Assembly: GCF_010093815.1 (NCBI RefSeq)
Contig: NW_022985558.1
Span: forward strand, 1,155,459 to 1,219,458
Direction of reading: 5' to 3'
DNA length: 64,000 nt
From: Pseudovirgaria hyperparasitica
Lineage: Eukaryota; Ascomycota; Dothideomycetes; Acrospermales; Acrospermaceae
This document shows, one piece after another, positions 33,098 to 45,016 of the stretch. The notes under the pieces are model-generated. The model searched no databases and had not been told where the DNA came from. It saw only the letters and a program-made list of their open reading frames with translations. Positions within the stretch are counted from its first letter, which is position 1, and every line of letters begins with the position of its first letter. A program made the position numbers and the translations under genes.

Positions 33098-34383
33098 CTA
33101 GATACCGCGGTTAAACTCCACCATACCATCCTTCCCACCGCTGCCCCAAAACTCGCTTTCCAGACTCTTGGCTGATATCGCTTGCCTTTGAGGAAATGCG
33201 GCCAGAGCCAAGGGTAGTGCAAATATAGATGTTGCAAATATTAACCCTACCCCATAATGTCAGCGACCTTTCCAAATGGCAATAGGAATGACTTACCAAT
33301 ATTGACTGGCAACACAAGCCTCGGTCTCTGCTTGAGCCAATCCCTTTGTTGGAGCCTAACTAGAATCAAAGGAGGCAGGACCATGATAGGCGTCGAGTTG
33401 AAGACTCTGCTCGCTGCAGTTTCCGCCACGGCGATGGTCGCAGCCTTCTTACTTTTCCCGAGTGATTTGACAGTCTCGTTGTTCTCCTCCAGCTTCTGTT
33501 TCTCCTCGTCGCTAAGAACGGGAAACACGTCGATGCCTGTACGAATTTCTTCGCCTCTCATGAGGAAGACATTGAGGGCACCCGCGCTGGCTACGGCCGC
33601 AAATGGTACTAGTCGCCCAAGAGTCACTCTGGCTGCCGGCGACAATTTTTTGAGCCGTGGGACTAGCGAATTCAATCCTAGAGCCACACTGCATGATGCT
33701 CCTACGGCTAGAAAATATGATTTGACCATGGTCGAGGTGGACAGGGGTGTCGACTTATTCGCATTTGCGCTGTTGATGGCAACGTTCAGAGACTGATTAG
33801 TTATCTGCCACCCTAATATACCAGCAGTCTAAGAAGAGAGAGTTAGAACTGGGTAAAAGACGCATCGCTCAGAGTTAAACCTACCCCCATTCCAGGCGTG
33901 AGCATGCCTGCAGTGACTACCAAGTTTGAGAGAACAAAACAGGACATGCGAAACGGTAGAAAGACTGGCTGGCCAGTATCTATAGGGGTCAGAATCGTGT
34001 TTACTGAGGCCATATGAACACCATACCCGGGTGTAGTGTAGAGTCTATTATCTTCTTTGCTTGCCATAGATCCTGGTTCATCTCCCGTATCTGGCCAGTT
34101 TTGTATGCGGAAACGAGGTTTTTAGCATGTTGAAGACCGTGTGCTGATGTAAAGAGCGTCCTGCCATACATCTGTTAGCCAAATGGATCTCAGAGCGACC
34201 AAAAAGGAATCAAGGAGTATCAGCAATGGTACTCACCACACGTTGTGTGTAGAGCATAACCAGCGCGAAGCAACCTCACCTAGGGTCTGAGATATCCGCA
34301 GAATGCCTCACGCGACCCCAGTACGTGCTGAGATCATACTGGGACGCTGGAAGCTCGCGGCTACCTGGGAGAGATGCCGACAT
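33098..34383 (-). CDS. FSF1: Sideroflexin (Fsf1 type), five exons
   Basis: Mitochondrial inner-membrane carrier of the sideroflexin family; human SFXN1 carries serine, and the fungal substrate is less clear. Exons: 34280–34383, 34027–34160, 33885–33979, 33297–33828 and 33098–33246; introns of 50, 56, 47 and 119 nt, all phases consistent, giving 337 residues, the family's usual length. Signatures in order: YWGRVRHSADISDPRTLF at the N-terminus, HPDTGQPV (residues 78–85), LPFRMSCFVLSNLVVTAGM, ILGWQITNQSLNVAINSANA, STMVKSYFLAV and the C-terminal FALPLALAAFPQRQAIS. The ending EFNRGI is a typical sideroflexin tail. It faces the nitrilase gene head to head over 600 bp. Confidence 0.95.
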
Positions 34384-34984
34384 GAATAGCGACTCTCAAT
34401 TGAGCTTTTAGAGAGATGTTCTTGGAATGCGACAAGAGAACCTAGCGGTGAAGCTCTTTACAGCAGCCGGAGCTGTGTGCTTAGCGCGCCGGCTCCCGAT
34501 ATCGGAAAAGTGGGGCATGGAAATGCGACAACGACGTTTTTAATTCGTGGTCCAAGACTACTCCTATGAGATTTGTTCACGGTTGCGACATGACATTAAA
34601 CACTTGGATATTTGTTGAATGGAGTATGACATCCAATGCCCGCTGTTCATAGCAGTTTAGTAGCACATTCATTGCGCTACCGATGACATCATGTGGTCTT
34701 AATTCTGTCTCTGTACAGTATGAGGTAACAGGGTTTCATATAGGAACATATGTGACGATGAGCCAGCAATTCACCTCCGCTTGAGGTCAAACGTCAGTAT
34801 CGCGTGTTTCTTAGGAGTTCGCTAAGACCTCCAAAGGTGTCCGGGATAAAAGAACCGTAGTTTCATGGATTGACCCCGCACTACACATCCATGAACTCCT
34901 CAACTATCACCACCCTGAACTCAAGTCTGTTCATCACGATACTCAAAGTCATACTGAGTAACCTAAGTAACAAACATATCAATA
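34384..34984. other. Divergent promoter region FSF1 / nitrilase
   Basis: 601 bp between two start codons on opposite strands. No other gene seen. Confidence 0.6.
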
Positions 34985-36313
34985 ATGCCACAGAAGCTCA
35001 AGCTAGCCACGGCTCAATGCTATACCAGGTCCGATACCACGGAAACGCTTGCAGATCTTGAGAAAACTACGCAGACGGCAGCACAGTCTGGAGTTGATTT
35101 GATACTATTTCCCGAGGCATATCTAGGAGGCTATCCACGGACCTGTAGCTTTGGAGCGTCAGTCGGTGCACGCGATCCTAATGGCCGTGAGCAGTTTCTG
35201 CAATACTTTCACTCGGCCGTTGATCTCGGCGACACGCCATTGGGAGCTGGCGAAGACTGGGTCCTACGAAAGCTTCCGCTAGCAAAAGGCTCAAAGTTCA
35301 GAGGAGATGGGACCAGAGAAGAGCTGGAAAAAATCGCGAAGAGGACAGGAGTGTTCGTCGTCACCGGCCTGGTGGAAAAAGCGGCTGGGAGCCTTTACTG
35401 CGCCGTTGTTTACGTTTGTCCACGCGAAGGAGTATTGGGGAAAAGAAGAAAGGTGATGCCGACTGGTACTGAACGATTAATATGGGCACAGGGTAGCCCC
35501 AGCACTCTGAAAGCTGTCACTACAGTCATCCATGGCGTAAAGCTTACCCTAGCAGCTGCAATATGCTGGGAGAACTACATGCCCCTCCTCAGGCAAAGTC
35601 TTTATTCGCAAAATGTCAATCTCTATCTTGCACCAACTGCAGACGCTCGGGATAGTTGGCTATCGCTGATGCGAACTGTTGGATGTGAATCTAGAGCCTT
35701 TGTTTTGAGCTCGAATCAATGTGTACGTCGCAGGCACTTGCCTTCCTGGGTTACAGGGGAGAGCAATGAAAAGGAAGACGGCAAGCATATCGAGTCGACT
35801 TCTATTCAAGGTTCACAGCCACGCATTCGTCGTAAATCTATGATCACAGCTGAGGGCAGCCATGAGGTCTGCTGGCCGGTTCCAGAGGAGCCAACAGAGT
35901 CAGCCGATGGAGAGAGTTGGTCTACTATAGGTGCCAAATCTGCTGCGGCCGCAAACGATAGCGCAACAGGTTCCCGACAGCGCCGCAAGTCATTTATCTC
36001 TGAAACGCAAGAACGGCATGAGATTTGCTGGCCAGTCCCTGATGGTACCAGCATACCTTCCGCAACGTTCACAGGCGAGTCCTCTGATGGTGATGACTTC
36101 GTTTCAAGGGGCGGTTCCTGCATCATATCTCCTCTTGGTGAAGTGCTCGCTGGACCACAATGGGAAGTTGAGGATGCCGGTCTGCTTATCGTCGAGGCGG
36201 ATTTCGAAGATTGTGAAAGGGGCCGCCTTGATCTGGATGTAGCGGGACACTACTCACGCAATGATGCCTTCAAGTTACACGTCGAGGGGTTGGACTTGAA
36301 CCCACCACCGTAA
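34985..36313 (+). CDS. Nitrilase-family hydrolase with duplicated insert
   Basis: Carbon–nitrogen hydrolase, nitrilase branch, likely converting organic nitriles (or cyanide) to acids or amides. Single exon, 442 residues. The catalytic triad is visible: Glu44 in LFPEAYLGGYPR, Lys156 in GKRRKVMPTG and Cys194 in ICWENYMP. The C-terminal strand FVSRGGSCIISPLGEVLAGP (372–391) closes the domain. Between the catalytic core and this strand lies an insert of about 110 residues containing an imperfect duplication: RRKS…HEVCWPVP at 282–300 and RRKS…HEICWPVP at 333–352, 51 residues apart. A single similar RRKS/HE segment is common in fungal nitrilases; the second copy looks like a local duplication. Confidence 0.92.
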   Translation: MPQKLKLATAQCYTRSDTTETLADLEKTTQTAAQSGVDLILFPEAYLGGYPRTCSFGASVGARDPNGREQFLQYFHSAVDLGDTPLGAGEDWVLRKLPLAKGSKFRGDGTREELEKIAKRTGVFVVTGLVEKAAGSLYCAVVYVCPREGVLGKRRKVMPTGTERLIWAQGSPSTLKAVTTVIHGVKLTLAAAICWENYMPLLRQSLYSQNVNLYLAPTADARDSWLSLMRTVGCESRAFVLSSNQCVRRRHLPSWVTGESNEKEDGKHIESTSIQGSQPRIRRKSMITAEGSHEVCWPVPEEPTESADGESWSTIGAKSAAAANDSATGSRQRRKSFISETQERHEICWPVPDGTSIPSATFTGESSDGDDFVSRGGSCIISPLGEVLAGPQWEVEDAGLLIVEADFEDCERGRLDLDVAGHYSRNDAFKLHVEGLDLNPPP

Positions 36314-36669
36314 GAAACAGCACGACAATTTCCCTTGTTCTACTCTTTCAAACAGTGTTCACAGCATCCCATTCGCTAAATTATAGCGGGAGTTCCCGTG
36401 CACCTTCGTACTGTTTACCAAAAGCTTCGCTGTTCTATCAAAGGACACCCTGTCGTTATCAATAGAAACTCTTTTTGCCACCTTATTTTACAGTGATGAC
36501 ATCGGGTCCCTTGTTTCAGTCTTTCGAAATCTCATTTCCATGCTGTCTTGAAATTTGCCAACCCCAATCAGAATTTCGTCTGCAGACATCTCAACGAACT
36601 ACTAGGCAAAATAGTACTTCTTCCATCAGTCATAAACTTTTCTTTGACTTTCTATCTCACTTATATGAT
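36314..36669. other. Spacer with likely 5' leader of next gene
   Basis: The frame of the next gene is open upstream from about 36475, with another ATG at 36496, but its product there is hydrophobic/Cys-rich and unlike the protein proper. Confidence 0.5.
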
Positions 36670-38192
36670 ATGGAGCGCCCACCCCGAGCCAAGCGCCAGC
36701 CTGTACGACTTATTGAGCAGATTGATCTGACTGCTACCGGCGTGGTTGCAGGACTGAACCCCAAGCAGATGTCAAATGATCAAACCAAGACCAAGCATGT
36801 GACTTCCAAGTCTAAAAAGGCGCCTGATTCTTTCCAGATGGCAAAAAAGCCAACCCAAGCGGCTGCTGCAACGAAGCAGGCTACTGATGCACGATCTAGA
36901 ACCAAGGCACATGAGAAGAAGAGTCATGTCAACCCTCATTCGCCAATGTACAGAGCTGTATCTTCTCTTGAAAAACGGACTGGACCAGAGACTGCACTAC
37001 TCCAGAGTAGAGAGTCTGCTCGTAAAGATAAGTTGGAGAACCGGCCAATTCTTCCAAGAAGCCAACAAATTTAGTACCAAGGACGCTCAAACAGTATTCT
37101 TCCTCATCTCGCATCCTTAATCCCCACAGCCAAAACATCGAGGAGGTGCCCGCACCCAATACCAGCACCAAATCTAAGTTGGGGAAAAGACCAAGAGTAA
37201 ATTTCTTGTCAGACACTGATGACGAAGATGATGAAGCCTTGGACGGACTCGCACAAGCCATAGCAAAGAAAACAAAGACTTCACATGCCAATCCCCTGGT
37301 TCCACGCTCCAAAGCTATGTCAACTTATAAGGGTACTGGAGTCAAGAAGAACAGCGTCCACAAAGGGGACAAATCACTCAAACACGCCAGAGCAGAACGG
37401 ACTGTACCAAAATCTGGACCTCGTTCTACCCACTGTGGCTCCACTACAGACGTCTCCTCGCCAGGGTACATCCGTGAATCGCACAACCCTCCACCAGACA
37501 ACAAACTTGACGAATACACTCGACTCTCACGCGGTCACAGCCCAGACACTAATGTGTCTACCTCCTCTGATGATACCAGAAATCAGAGGCGATTGTCCGC
37601 ACCGACCATTCACGCGTTGAACAAGAAATCCCACAGCCGTGTTATCAGCACCACATCCAACATACCTGAATCCCAGTTATGCAAGTCACCCACAGTTCAA
37701 GATGCCCAGGCCGATCTCGTCAGAAGCGAATTCCGCAGCTACCTCGACGGACGACCAGCAGGCCGGACCATGGAGAGCTACATGAGATCGATGGTCCGCA
37801 GGCACTTATTCGACCGCATCTATGAGATAATCGAGGATATCGTGCGTGAACATCTACATGACCGGATTGAGAAGATCATCGACGAAGAGCAGTTGATACC
37901 GAAGATGGTGAAAGAGTATGAGGCTCAGATTGGACGACAGCAGCGTGAGAAGGATGAAGAGGAAGCGAAGATTAAGAAGGCGGACAGATCAAGGGAGAAG
38001 TTTGATCAGGCGGCGGGTTTGAAGGCTCAGTCGGAGGCCCAGAAGCCAAAGAGAAAAGTCAAGCCGAACTTCGCAAAGGGAAGGGGCATTAAGACAGCCC
38101 CTGTTCCGGAGACGAAGAGGGCTCAAAGAGATGCAACGGTGCCGAAGAAGGCGCCGAGCAGGTTCTGGACGTATGAACTGAGGGTAGACTAG
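36670..38192 (+). CDS. Unknown basic protein with C-terminal helical region, two exons
   Basis: I do not recognise the family. Exons are 36670–37021 and 37075–38192; the 53-nt intron GTAAAG…TTTAG is phase 1 and joins two frames that are otherwise interrupted by a stop, giving 489 residues. The N-terminus is Lys/Arg-rich (ERPPRAKRQPVRLIEQ). The middle is Ser/Thr/Lys-rich and disordered, with an acidic SDTDDEDDEALDG patch. The C-terminal third is predicted helical: RSEFRSYLDG, then RRHLFDRIYEIIEDIVREHL and a charged coiled coil, ending in basic residues. This composition suggests a nuclear, chromatin-associated or cytoskeletal protein, but that is inference. Another in-frame ATG at 36496 would add 58 atypical residues. 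Confidence 0.75.
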
Positions 38193-39736
38193 ATGTCGGA
38201 GGACTACGAGTGGGATGTTGGTGTAAGATAATCGGAAATAAGAGTATGCAGGATAGGGAGAAAATACTTGAAGAGACCAAATATTCAATATGGGTGTTCT
38301 CAAAGCATGTGATGCGAATTGCAGGGCTCTGTTATGACGAGAATTTCAACATCGTAGCATGGATAATGTAAGTGCAAGACGCTTCGGATATTACAATTCT
38401 TCTTCCTTTAGTTCGTGATCAACATTGTACCAAGACCACTATTTAGCAGTTCCTACGTCGAGAGGATGCCTGTATATGTATACAAACCCTAGCAACAGAT
38501 GGTTTCACCTCCTTACCTTGACATAATATTAGAAGCAAACTGCTTTTTCATCATACCGTATCCTTTGTCCAAGCAGGATCTTAGACCTACTTTGCCAGTT
38601 CATGAGTTCCTCTGCAAAAAAGTGACAACAATGTCTACCATAAACGTAGTTTTTGAGGGCTACATCGTCACTTAGAGTCAATTCCTCGCATACGCAGTAG
38701 AGAATAACCAAGTTTCCACAGCCTCAGCAAGTGCAATTTCCGCTGTCCGGCCTCTCGATACTCAGTTCTGTACTGCCCTGGCGCCTCATCTCGTTATATC
38801 AATCCCAACTACTCCTGAACCAACCCTTTCCAAGTCTTCCACAATGTTCTTCCATCTGGCAGTTACGCAGTTTCCAGCCCTTTCGAAAACCAAAAATGTT
38901 ATTACCAAATGCTAGTCCGCTACTTCGCCATATCATCAATATTTTCACATAGCCAACTACGAAATTCTGATGCCATCACGAACTCATCCATCGCGGATCT
39001 ATACGATATGACAAATGATGTTTTCTCTGCTCTTAGTAAGATTGGCTGGTGTATGCTGACGGAGGTCTCGGGATTGAATAAGCTTCGTGCAGATCTGCCA
39101 AGACAAAGCTTACTGGTTCTCTACGCAAACCAGCTTCAGCTCCAGGGTCCCACATGAATGCACGGGAGCTGGTCCCGATTACGGGTCTAACTCCTGATTG
39201 TACGGATCTGCATCGTAAGGCTGGTGGGGCCTTGCGCGGCCTTGGTAGTCTCAAGCTATATATCAAGGGTTGAGGGATGAAGGGAGAGGGTAAAGTTTGA
39301 AGGAGAGAAGGCCTCAAGCGGTCGTGCAGGGCCAAAAGCTCCTGGTAATACGACACGTCCAATTAAACACCCAAGGAGCAGTTCCACAACTCCCCGAGAC
39401 GACGGCACGCGACCAGCATTCTTGACGTCGGTGGATACCCCACGGCCGGATCCGCTGGGGGCCCTGGGGCCGCGCACACGGCAGGCTTATCTCGGACTAA
39501 CACGACTCGACACATATCACTGTCCCGTTATAGCTGATGTCCGGGGTCCATTTGATACCCGGTTTTCTCCTCGAGGTTTTCAAAAACGCTTGCTGGCTCT
39601 CTTGCGGGACGGCGTCTGTTCCTTGGCCACCGTTCATCCCTCGACGATCTCCGACTAGGACAACGTCCATCAATTCATTCACCGTTCACTGACTGGACAT
39701 AGAAGGTCGTGAGTATCGTCACAGCCGGGGCTCACT
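38193..39736. other. Intergenic, nothing recognised
   Basis: Short frames on both strands, none with a recognisable product. The last 60 bp lead into the APC transporter start. Confidence 0.55.
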
Positions 39737-41528
39737 ATGGCCACGAATGCTGCTCATGATGATGAGACGCTGGCGCAGCTCGGGCATAAAGCTGAGTTGA
39801 AGCGTTCATTCTCGCCGTTGGCTATGCTGGGACTTGCGTTTGCCATTCTGAACAGCTGGACTGCGCTGAGTGCATCGCTGAGCTTGGCATTGCCCAGTGG
39901 AGGGAGTACAAGTGTGATATGGGGACTGGTTACAGCGGGCATATGTAATCTATGTCTGGCGGCGAGTCTGGCAGAGTTCTTGAGCGCGTATCCTACTGCG
40001 GGAGGACAGTATGTGAATTTTGTTTTGCCTATAATCATGCTGCTATAAAGTGCAGTTTGAAGGATTGAGAGTGGAAAACGTGTGTACGTAAAGCTAATGT
40101 CATTACAGATACCACTGGGTTGCTGTGATATCCTGGAAGAAATGGGTGCCACTCCTCTCTTGGATTACTGGCTGGATCAATGTCTCTGGCTGGATCGCTC
40201 TCGTTGCATCCGGCGGGCTTCTAGGTTCCCAACTCATCATAGGAATCATCTCGCTCTACTCTCCATCCTACGAGCCTCAACGGTGGCATCAGTTCCTGAT
40301 ATACATCGGCTACAACATCGCTGCGTTCCTCATCAACGCCTTTGCAAACTCCTCCCTCCCCTACGTCAACAAAGCAGCCATAACCTGGTCCATCACCGGC
40401 TTCGTCGTCATCTGCATCACCGTCCTCTCCACCGCATCCCCAAACTTCTCCTCCGGCGCCTTCGTCTACCGCCTCTTCATCAACGAAACAGGCTGGCCCG
40501 ACGGCATCGCCTGGCTCCTCGGCCTCCTCCAAGGCGGCCTCGGCCTCACAGGCTTCGACGCCGTCGCCCACATGATCGAGGAGATCCCAAACCCCTCCAC
40601 CGAAGGCCCCAAGATCATGATCGCCTGCGTCGCCATCGGCCTCTTCACCGGCTTCATCTTCCTCAGCGTCCTCCTCTTCGTCGCCGGCGCCGACGCCCAC
40701 ACAATCATCTCCTCTGCCGCCGGTCCTCTCGGCCAGATCCTCTTCAACGCTACCCGCAGCAGACCCGCCACCGTGTGTCTGCTCATGTTCCCCTTGATCT
40801 GCCTGCTCTTCGCCACGACAAGCATCATGACTACAAGCAGCCGCATGACATACGCCTTTGCCCGCGACCGCGGCCTGCCCGCCAGCCGCGTCTTCGCGCG
40901 CGTGCACCCGGTGCTCGGACTGCCCCTGAACGCCCTCATCCTGACCACCGCCCTCGTCGTCGTGTTCGGCTGCATCTTCCTCGGCAGCAACAGCGCGTTC
41001 AACGCCATCATCAGCGCCAGCGTCGTCGCGCTCGGCGTCAGCTACGCCATCCCCATAGCCATCAACTGTCTGCGCGGCCGCGCCATGCTGCCCCAGCGCA
41101 AATTCGTGTTGCCGGCGTGGTTTGCGTGGTTTGCGAATCTGGTGAGTCTTGCTGTTTCTTACCCGTTTTGTTTTTGTCTTTTGGCCTTTTGCCCCTTTTA
41201 TTAGGTAGGTGTGTTGCTCTGCTGATAACGGCCGCAGCTGGGCATCTCGTATGTACTCCTCACGACCGTGCTCTTCCTCTTTCCGCCCGAGCTCCCTGTC
41301 GACGCAAGCAGCATGAACTACTGCGTCGTGGCGTTTGGCATTGTGCTCATCATCAGTACTGTGCAGTGGTTCGTGGATGGTCGCAAGAACTACACTGGCC
41401 CGCGCATGGACGACGGGATCGAGGTGTTGGAGGCGGTGGCGAGTCAGCCGGCAACCATGGGAACTTCAGGGAACGGGAGACTAGATGCAGAGGACAGTCT
41501 TGGGAAGGAGAGCGCAGAGACGGCGTAG
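39737..41528 (+). CDS. APC-superfamily amino-acid/choline permease, three exons
   Basis: Plasma-membrane permease resembling fungal choline/GABA-type transporters (Hnm1/Uga4 group). Exons: 39737–40008, 40109–41141 and 41238–41528; introns of 100 and 96 nt, phases 2 and 0, giving 531 residues. Splice 1 rebuilds PTAGGQYHWVA, a conserved motif after TM2. Twelve hydrophobic segments can be followed, beginning SFSPLAMLGLAFAILNSW. GLTGFDAVAHMIEEIPNP is the family motif between TM6 and TM7, and SSRMTYAFARDRGLP is the loop before TM9. N- and C-termini are cytosolic-looking and polar. The coding strand is very C-rich through exon 2 and more G-ending in exon 3. The substrate cannot be told from sequence alone. 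Confidence 0.9.
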
Positions 41529-42028
41529 TGGGTGGTGTGCGTTGGAGAAAGGCGAAAAAGAGCAATATAAGGTGTAATTTGGTGCCAAACCGTCTGAGTT
41601 GTGTTAGCGACTACCATGGAAGTCATCATAGACGTGTCTTGAATTAAGGGTAAGAATGTTGCCCTTTTACCTCTAACCCAGAGTCTAAAGGCCGTGACGT
41701 AAAGCATAGAAAGATGGAAAAAGCCGGACCATGAGCCCAAATTCGATATGATATAGTGTGTACATAGTAGTCGATGGCATACCAAGCCACTCGACTCCAT
41801 ACCTACGCCTGATCTTATTCATTCTATTCAGATACCCTACTATGGAACCGAACTGTTACATACTCATCTAGATGCTCCAGACACCCTGCCACCGAAACGC
41901 TTCATGAACCAGCCACTGAAGCCCGAAAAAAATCGCCAACTCTCCTTCTTTCCAAGGAGGGATGCAAAGTAATGATAAGAAAAGAGAAGAGATCCTACAA
42001 AGTCATCAAGACGAGCTTCTAAAGCACG
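41529..42028. other. Convergent 3' spacer, APC permease / Zn2Cys6 factor
   Basis: 500 bp between two stop codons on opposite strands; no gene seen. Confidence 0.6.
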
Positions 42029-44500
42029 TCAGAGCGCGCCCAAAAATGAGTTCCCCATTTCCCAGGAAATATACTCGTTCGCTCCTGCCGGTGGCACCCA
42101 GCCGCCAGAAATGCCCCCTTGGGTGCTGTATGTGTAGTTTCCAAGGGTTTGAAACACGGGTGCAGTCGTTGTGGGAATGCTGTATTGCAATGCTGACATA
42201 TGCTGCATCCGCGGATCATCTTCTGGGTGAGGCGGATGATTTTGGACTGCCTGGACCGGGTTATACGGCATGCGGTCATATGTGTGTCGTTGGGCATGGT
42301 CAAGCTGCTGCTGCTGATGGTGCTGATGATTATGTTGTTGTTGCTGCTGCTGCTGCTGTTGTTGTCTTTGTACAGCAGACATTGCCTCTTCGTGTTGTGC
42401 TACAGCGTGGAGGTATTGTGCTTTGATGGAGTCCATGATGCGTAATAAATGCTGCCACCAGAATACATGTGCGCCGGTGGGAGTGCTGACTTTGTTAACC
42501 TCTTCGAGTTTGGTGGTTATCAGATCCAGATAGCGCTCGAGTCTGATGATGTTTCTGGTGGTGCCAATGTTATATGAGGGTGAATGGTGACAAGTTGCCA
42601 CTTTGCTGGCTAGGATAATGACGTATATGGCACCGCACCACTGGGTAGTGGTGAAGTCTACCAATGCTGAGGGCGGTGTTGCCAGGATGTGATCTAGACT
42701 TTCGCCACAATACTTTAGGCATTCTGAAAGCATCCGGGCGCGATTGATGGAGAGCTCGTGAAGTTTTGACGGAAAGTGAACGGCTATCTCCCGAGCGTAA
42801 GCCTGGAAGAGGTAGTACTCGAAAGTGAGTTTTGCTATAACTGATCAGCATCATAACTTTCGCATGAACCATAGCAATTCGAACGTACGGACGCCAGTTT
42901 TGGGATCTGGAGGTAGAAAACTTTTCCACTGGTCTAGCCGAGTCATCAGTGAGGCAGTGTATAGCTCCAAGTTCTCATCGCTTAGGATAGGACTCTGGTA
43001 CTGGTCATAGTAGCCGTATTCCTCTGCGACAGTTGACAACATCCTTACAATCTCGAGGCGCATGACGATCTCTGGGTCGGTACGAGCATGTTTTTCGTCG
43101 GCTAACGACTGAGCACACGTACTGTAGTATGCTGAATAATTCATGAGAGGGGCTTTTCTTCGTAGCACAGCCCACCTGAAGAAAATAAGCAACCGAGCGT
43201 ACTATCACAGTGGCCTCACGTGCTACTCACGTTGCTGTCAGATTGTACAATCCCAACACAATCCGTCGAGCTTCAGGAGACCAAAGTTCATTATTTTGGG
43301 GTGCGAGAGCCGGCTGCTTCGCCCAATGAGTCTCGACATTCATCTCCTGCGCCTCCGTGACTTGAGGTTTCCGGTTCAGACCAAGGTCAAGACACATTCC
43401 TACCGCTATCGATGCTAATCGGTACAGACTTTGACGGTCAGGCTTTACATGCCAATGACACCTATATAAGGTCAAAGGAATGTATAATAGCTGTAGCTGA
43501 GTACATACCACGACAAATAGACCATCAAACTCTGAAGAGCATCGAAGCTCTTTTGTCCGTCCACGACTGCATGAACAGTAAGTGTGTACAAGTACTCTCG
43601 CTCCAGAGGATCTTGGGATGGTGATGTCGAGCACGTAGCAGCAACAAACATTGATCGTAATAACAGAGGACTCGTTTCTCGAAGCTCGGCGAGTGTTACA
43701 TTAGGGGGTAGCAGGACGTACGGGAATCGCACCGACATATCTTTGTACTTGTCAAGCAATTTCAGAGCCGCCTGCTCCGAGAGAAGAAGCTTGTCGATCA
43801 TGTCGGGCCTACATGAGGGAGTGGTAGGGGCCGGATACGGATGATCTCGAACAGGGGGCAGTGGTGGATTAGCAGAGCCATGGATCTGCCTACTTGGAGC
43901 CGGTTCATCTCCATCATGTTTCGCATTCGCGGCTTGGGCGTTCGCTAGCAAAGTCATGATGCCTTCCATGTTCTGCTCCAAAGCTCCCACGCGACTATTG
44001 AGTACTGCATCATGAAAGGCATTAGCTTGAAACGAGGACTGCATATTACAGCCGATGCTGTGGTTAAGCAGTCTTTCATAGGAAGAAACCACTGGCATGG
44101 ACAATCCAACTTACGGCGTCGCTTCTTCGGCCTCTCCGTGGTTTCTGGAAAGACACACTCTTCATTTGATCTCACACATCTGAGTAAACAACCGTTAGCG
44201 CACGAAACACGGCGAAAGTGAATCGACGTGATACGCCTGGCGTACCGTGCCGCATGTACAACGACCGGTAGTGACTGGTGGAGCTTACCGTTGGCAACGA
44301 TTCGATTCTTCAGAACTCGGTCTGCAACTCATCTTTTTGCGTCTGCATCGTACGCACGCCTTATCGACGCGAGTGGGTGGCCCACTGGCCGGATTCGCTG
44401 CCATCCCAGCAGCGTCTACATTATTGGCGGACTGCCCAGAAGCAGAGGCTGGGGCGCTGCCATCCATTTCACGTGGCTTCTTGACGTAACGGACGGACAT
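42029..44500 (-). CDS. Zn2Cys6 transcription factor, six exons
   Basis: Fungal binuclear-cluster regulator, nuclear. Exons: 44289–44500, 44115–44179, 43509–44004, 43231–43461, 42889–43175 and 42029–42834; introns of 47–110 nt, all phases consistent, giving 698 residues. The cluster is split by intron 1: Cys49-x2-Cys52-x6-Cys59-x9-Cys69-x2-Cys72-x6-Cys79, followed by basic KKRRR and a LNSRVGALEQNM coiled linker. The fungal-specific middle region (about 150–550) contains LYRLASIAVGMCLDLGLN, a typical landmark. The C-terminal part has a poly-Gln tract (CAG repeats near 42308–42364) mixed with His. A second in-frame ATG at 44467 would shorten it by 11 residues. It converges on the APC permease; regulation of that gene is possible but unproven. 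Confidence 0.9.
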
Positions 44501-45016
44501 CCGGATCACGGGCCGAGCATCTCGCGACGGCCGGACATCAGCAATATCGGACGTCTAGGGCGGCGCGCGGGATAAACATGGACGAGCGAAATGATTGTTG
44601 GAAGTTTGCTGGAAAGTTACGGATGCCGGAGCTTTCAAGGCTTAGATGCAACCGTAGCGTGGGGCTCCTTTTGTGGAATCTTTTTTTTGGGTCCGACGCG
44701 CCCGCGCTGGTCTAGTATCAATACCCATGTCCTAATTTGCCAGCTATATCCGAATGCTATATACCTGACCACGTCACTTTTGCCTTCCTGCTACTGTATC
44801 GCAGTAGACATGGGCTGACCGCGCTTATTATGCTCGCTTGCACCTATCAGAGCTGCATGATCTGTCGTCATATAACTCACGTGATCTCAGTTTATTTGCG
44901 TCTGTTGTCTATTCGTTTCATGGGCTCGCACTGAATCTAAGTGCTGGTACAGTACTAATACATGATTGAAATCTGCATGTACACTACATATACATTCATT
45001 CAAGAGTTGAGACGGA
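44501..45016. other. Zn2Cys6 factor promoter / MSS51 downstream region
   Basis: No gene seen. Confidence 0.6.

Noticed and set aside
40082-41647. 521-codon frame overlapping the APC permease
   Set aside because: It is an alternate frame of exon 2 of the permease, rich in Arg/His/Pro because of C-rich codons; no family resemblance.
42308-42364. CAG/CTG repeat as a separate microsatellite element
   Set aside because: It encodes the poly-Gln tract of the Zn2Cys6 factor and is covered there.
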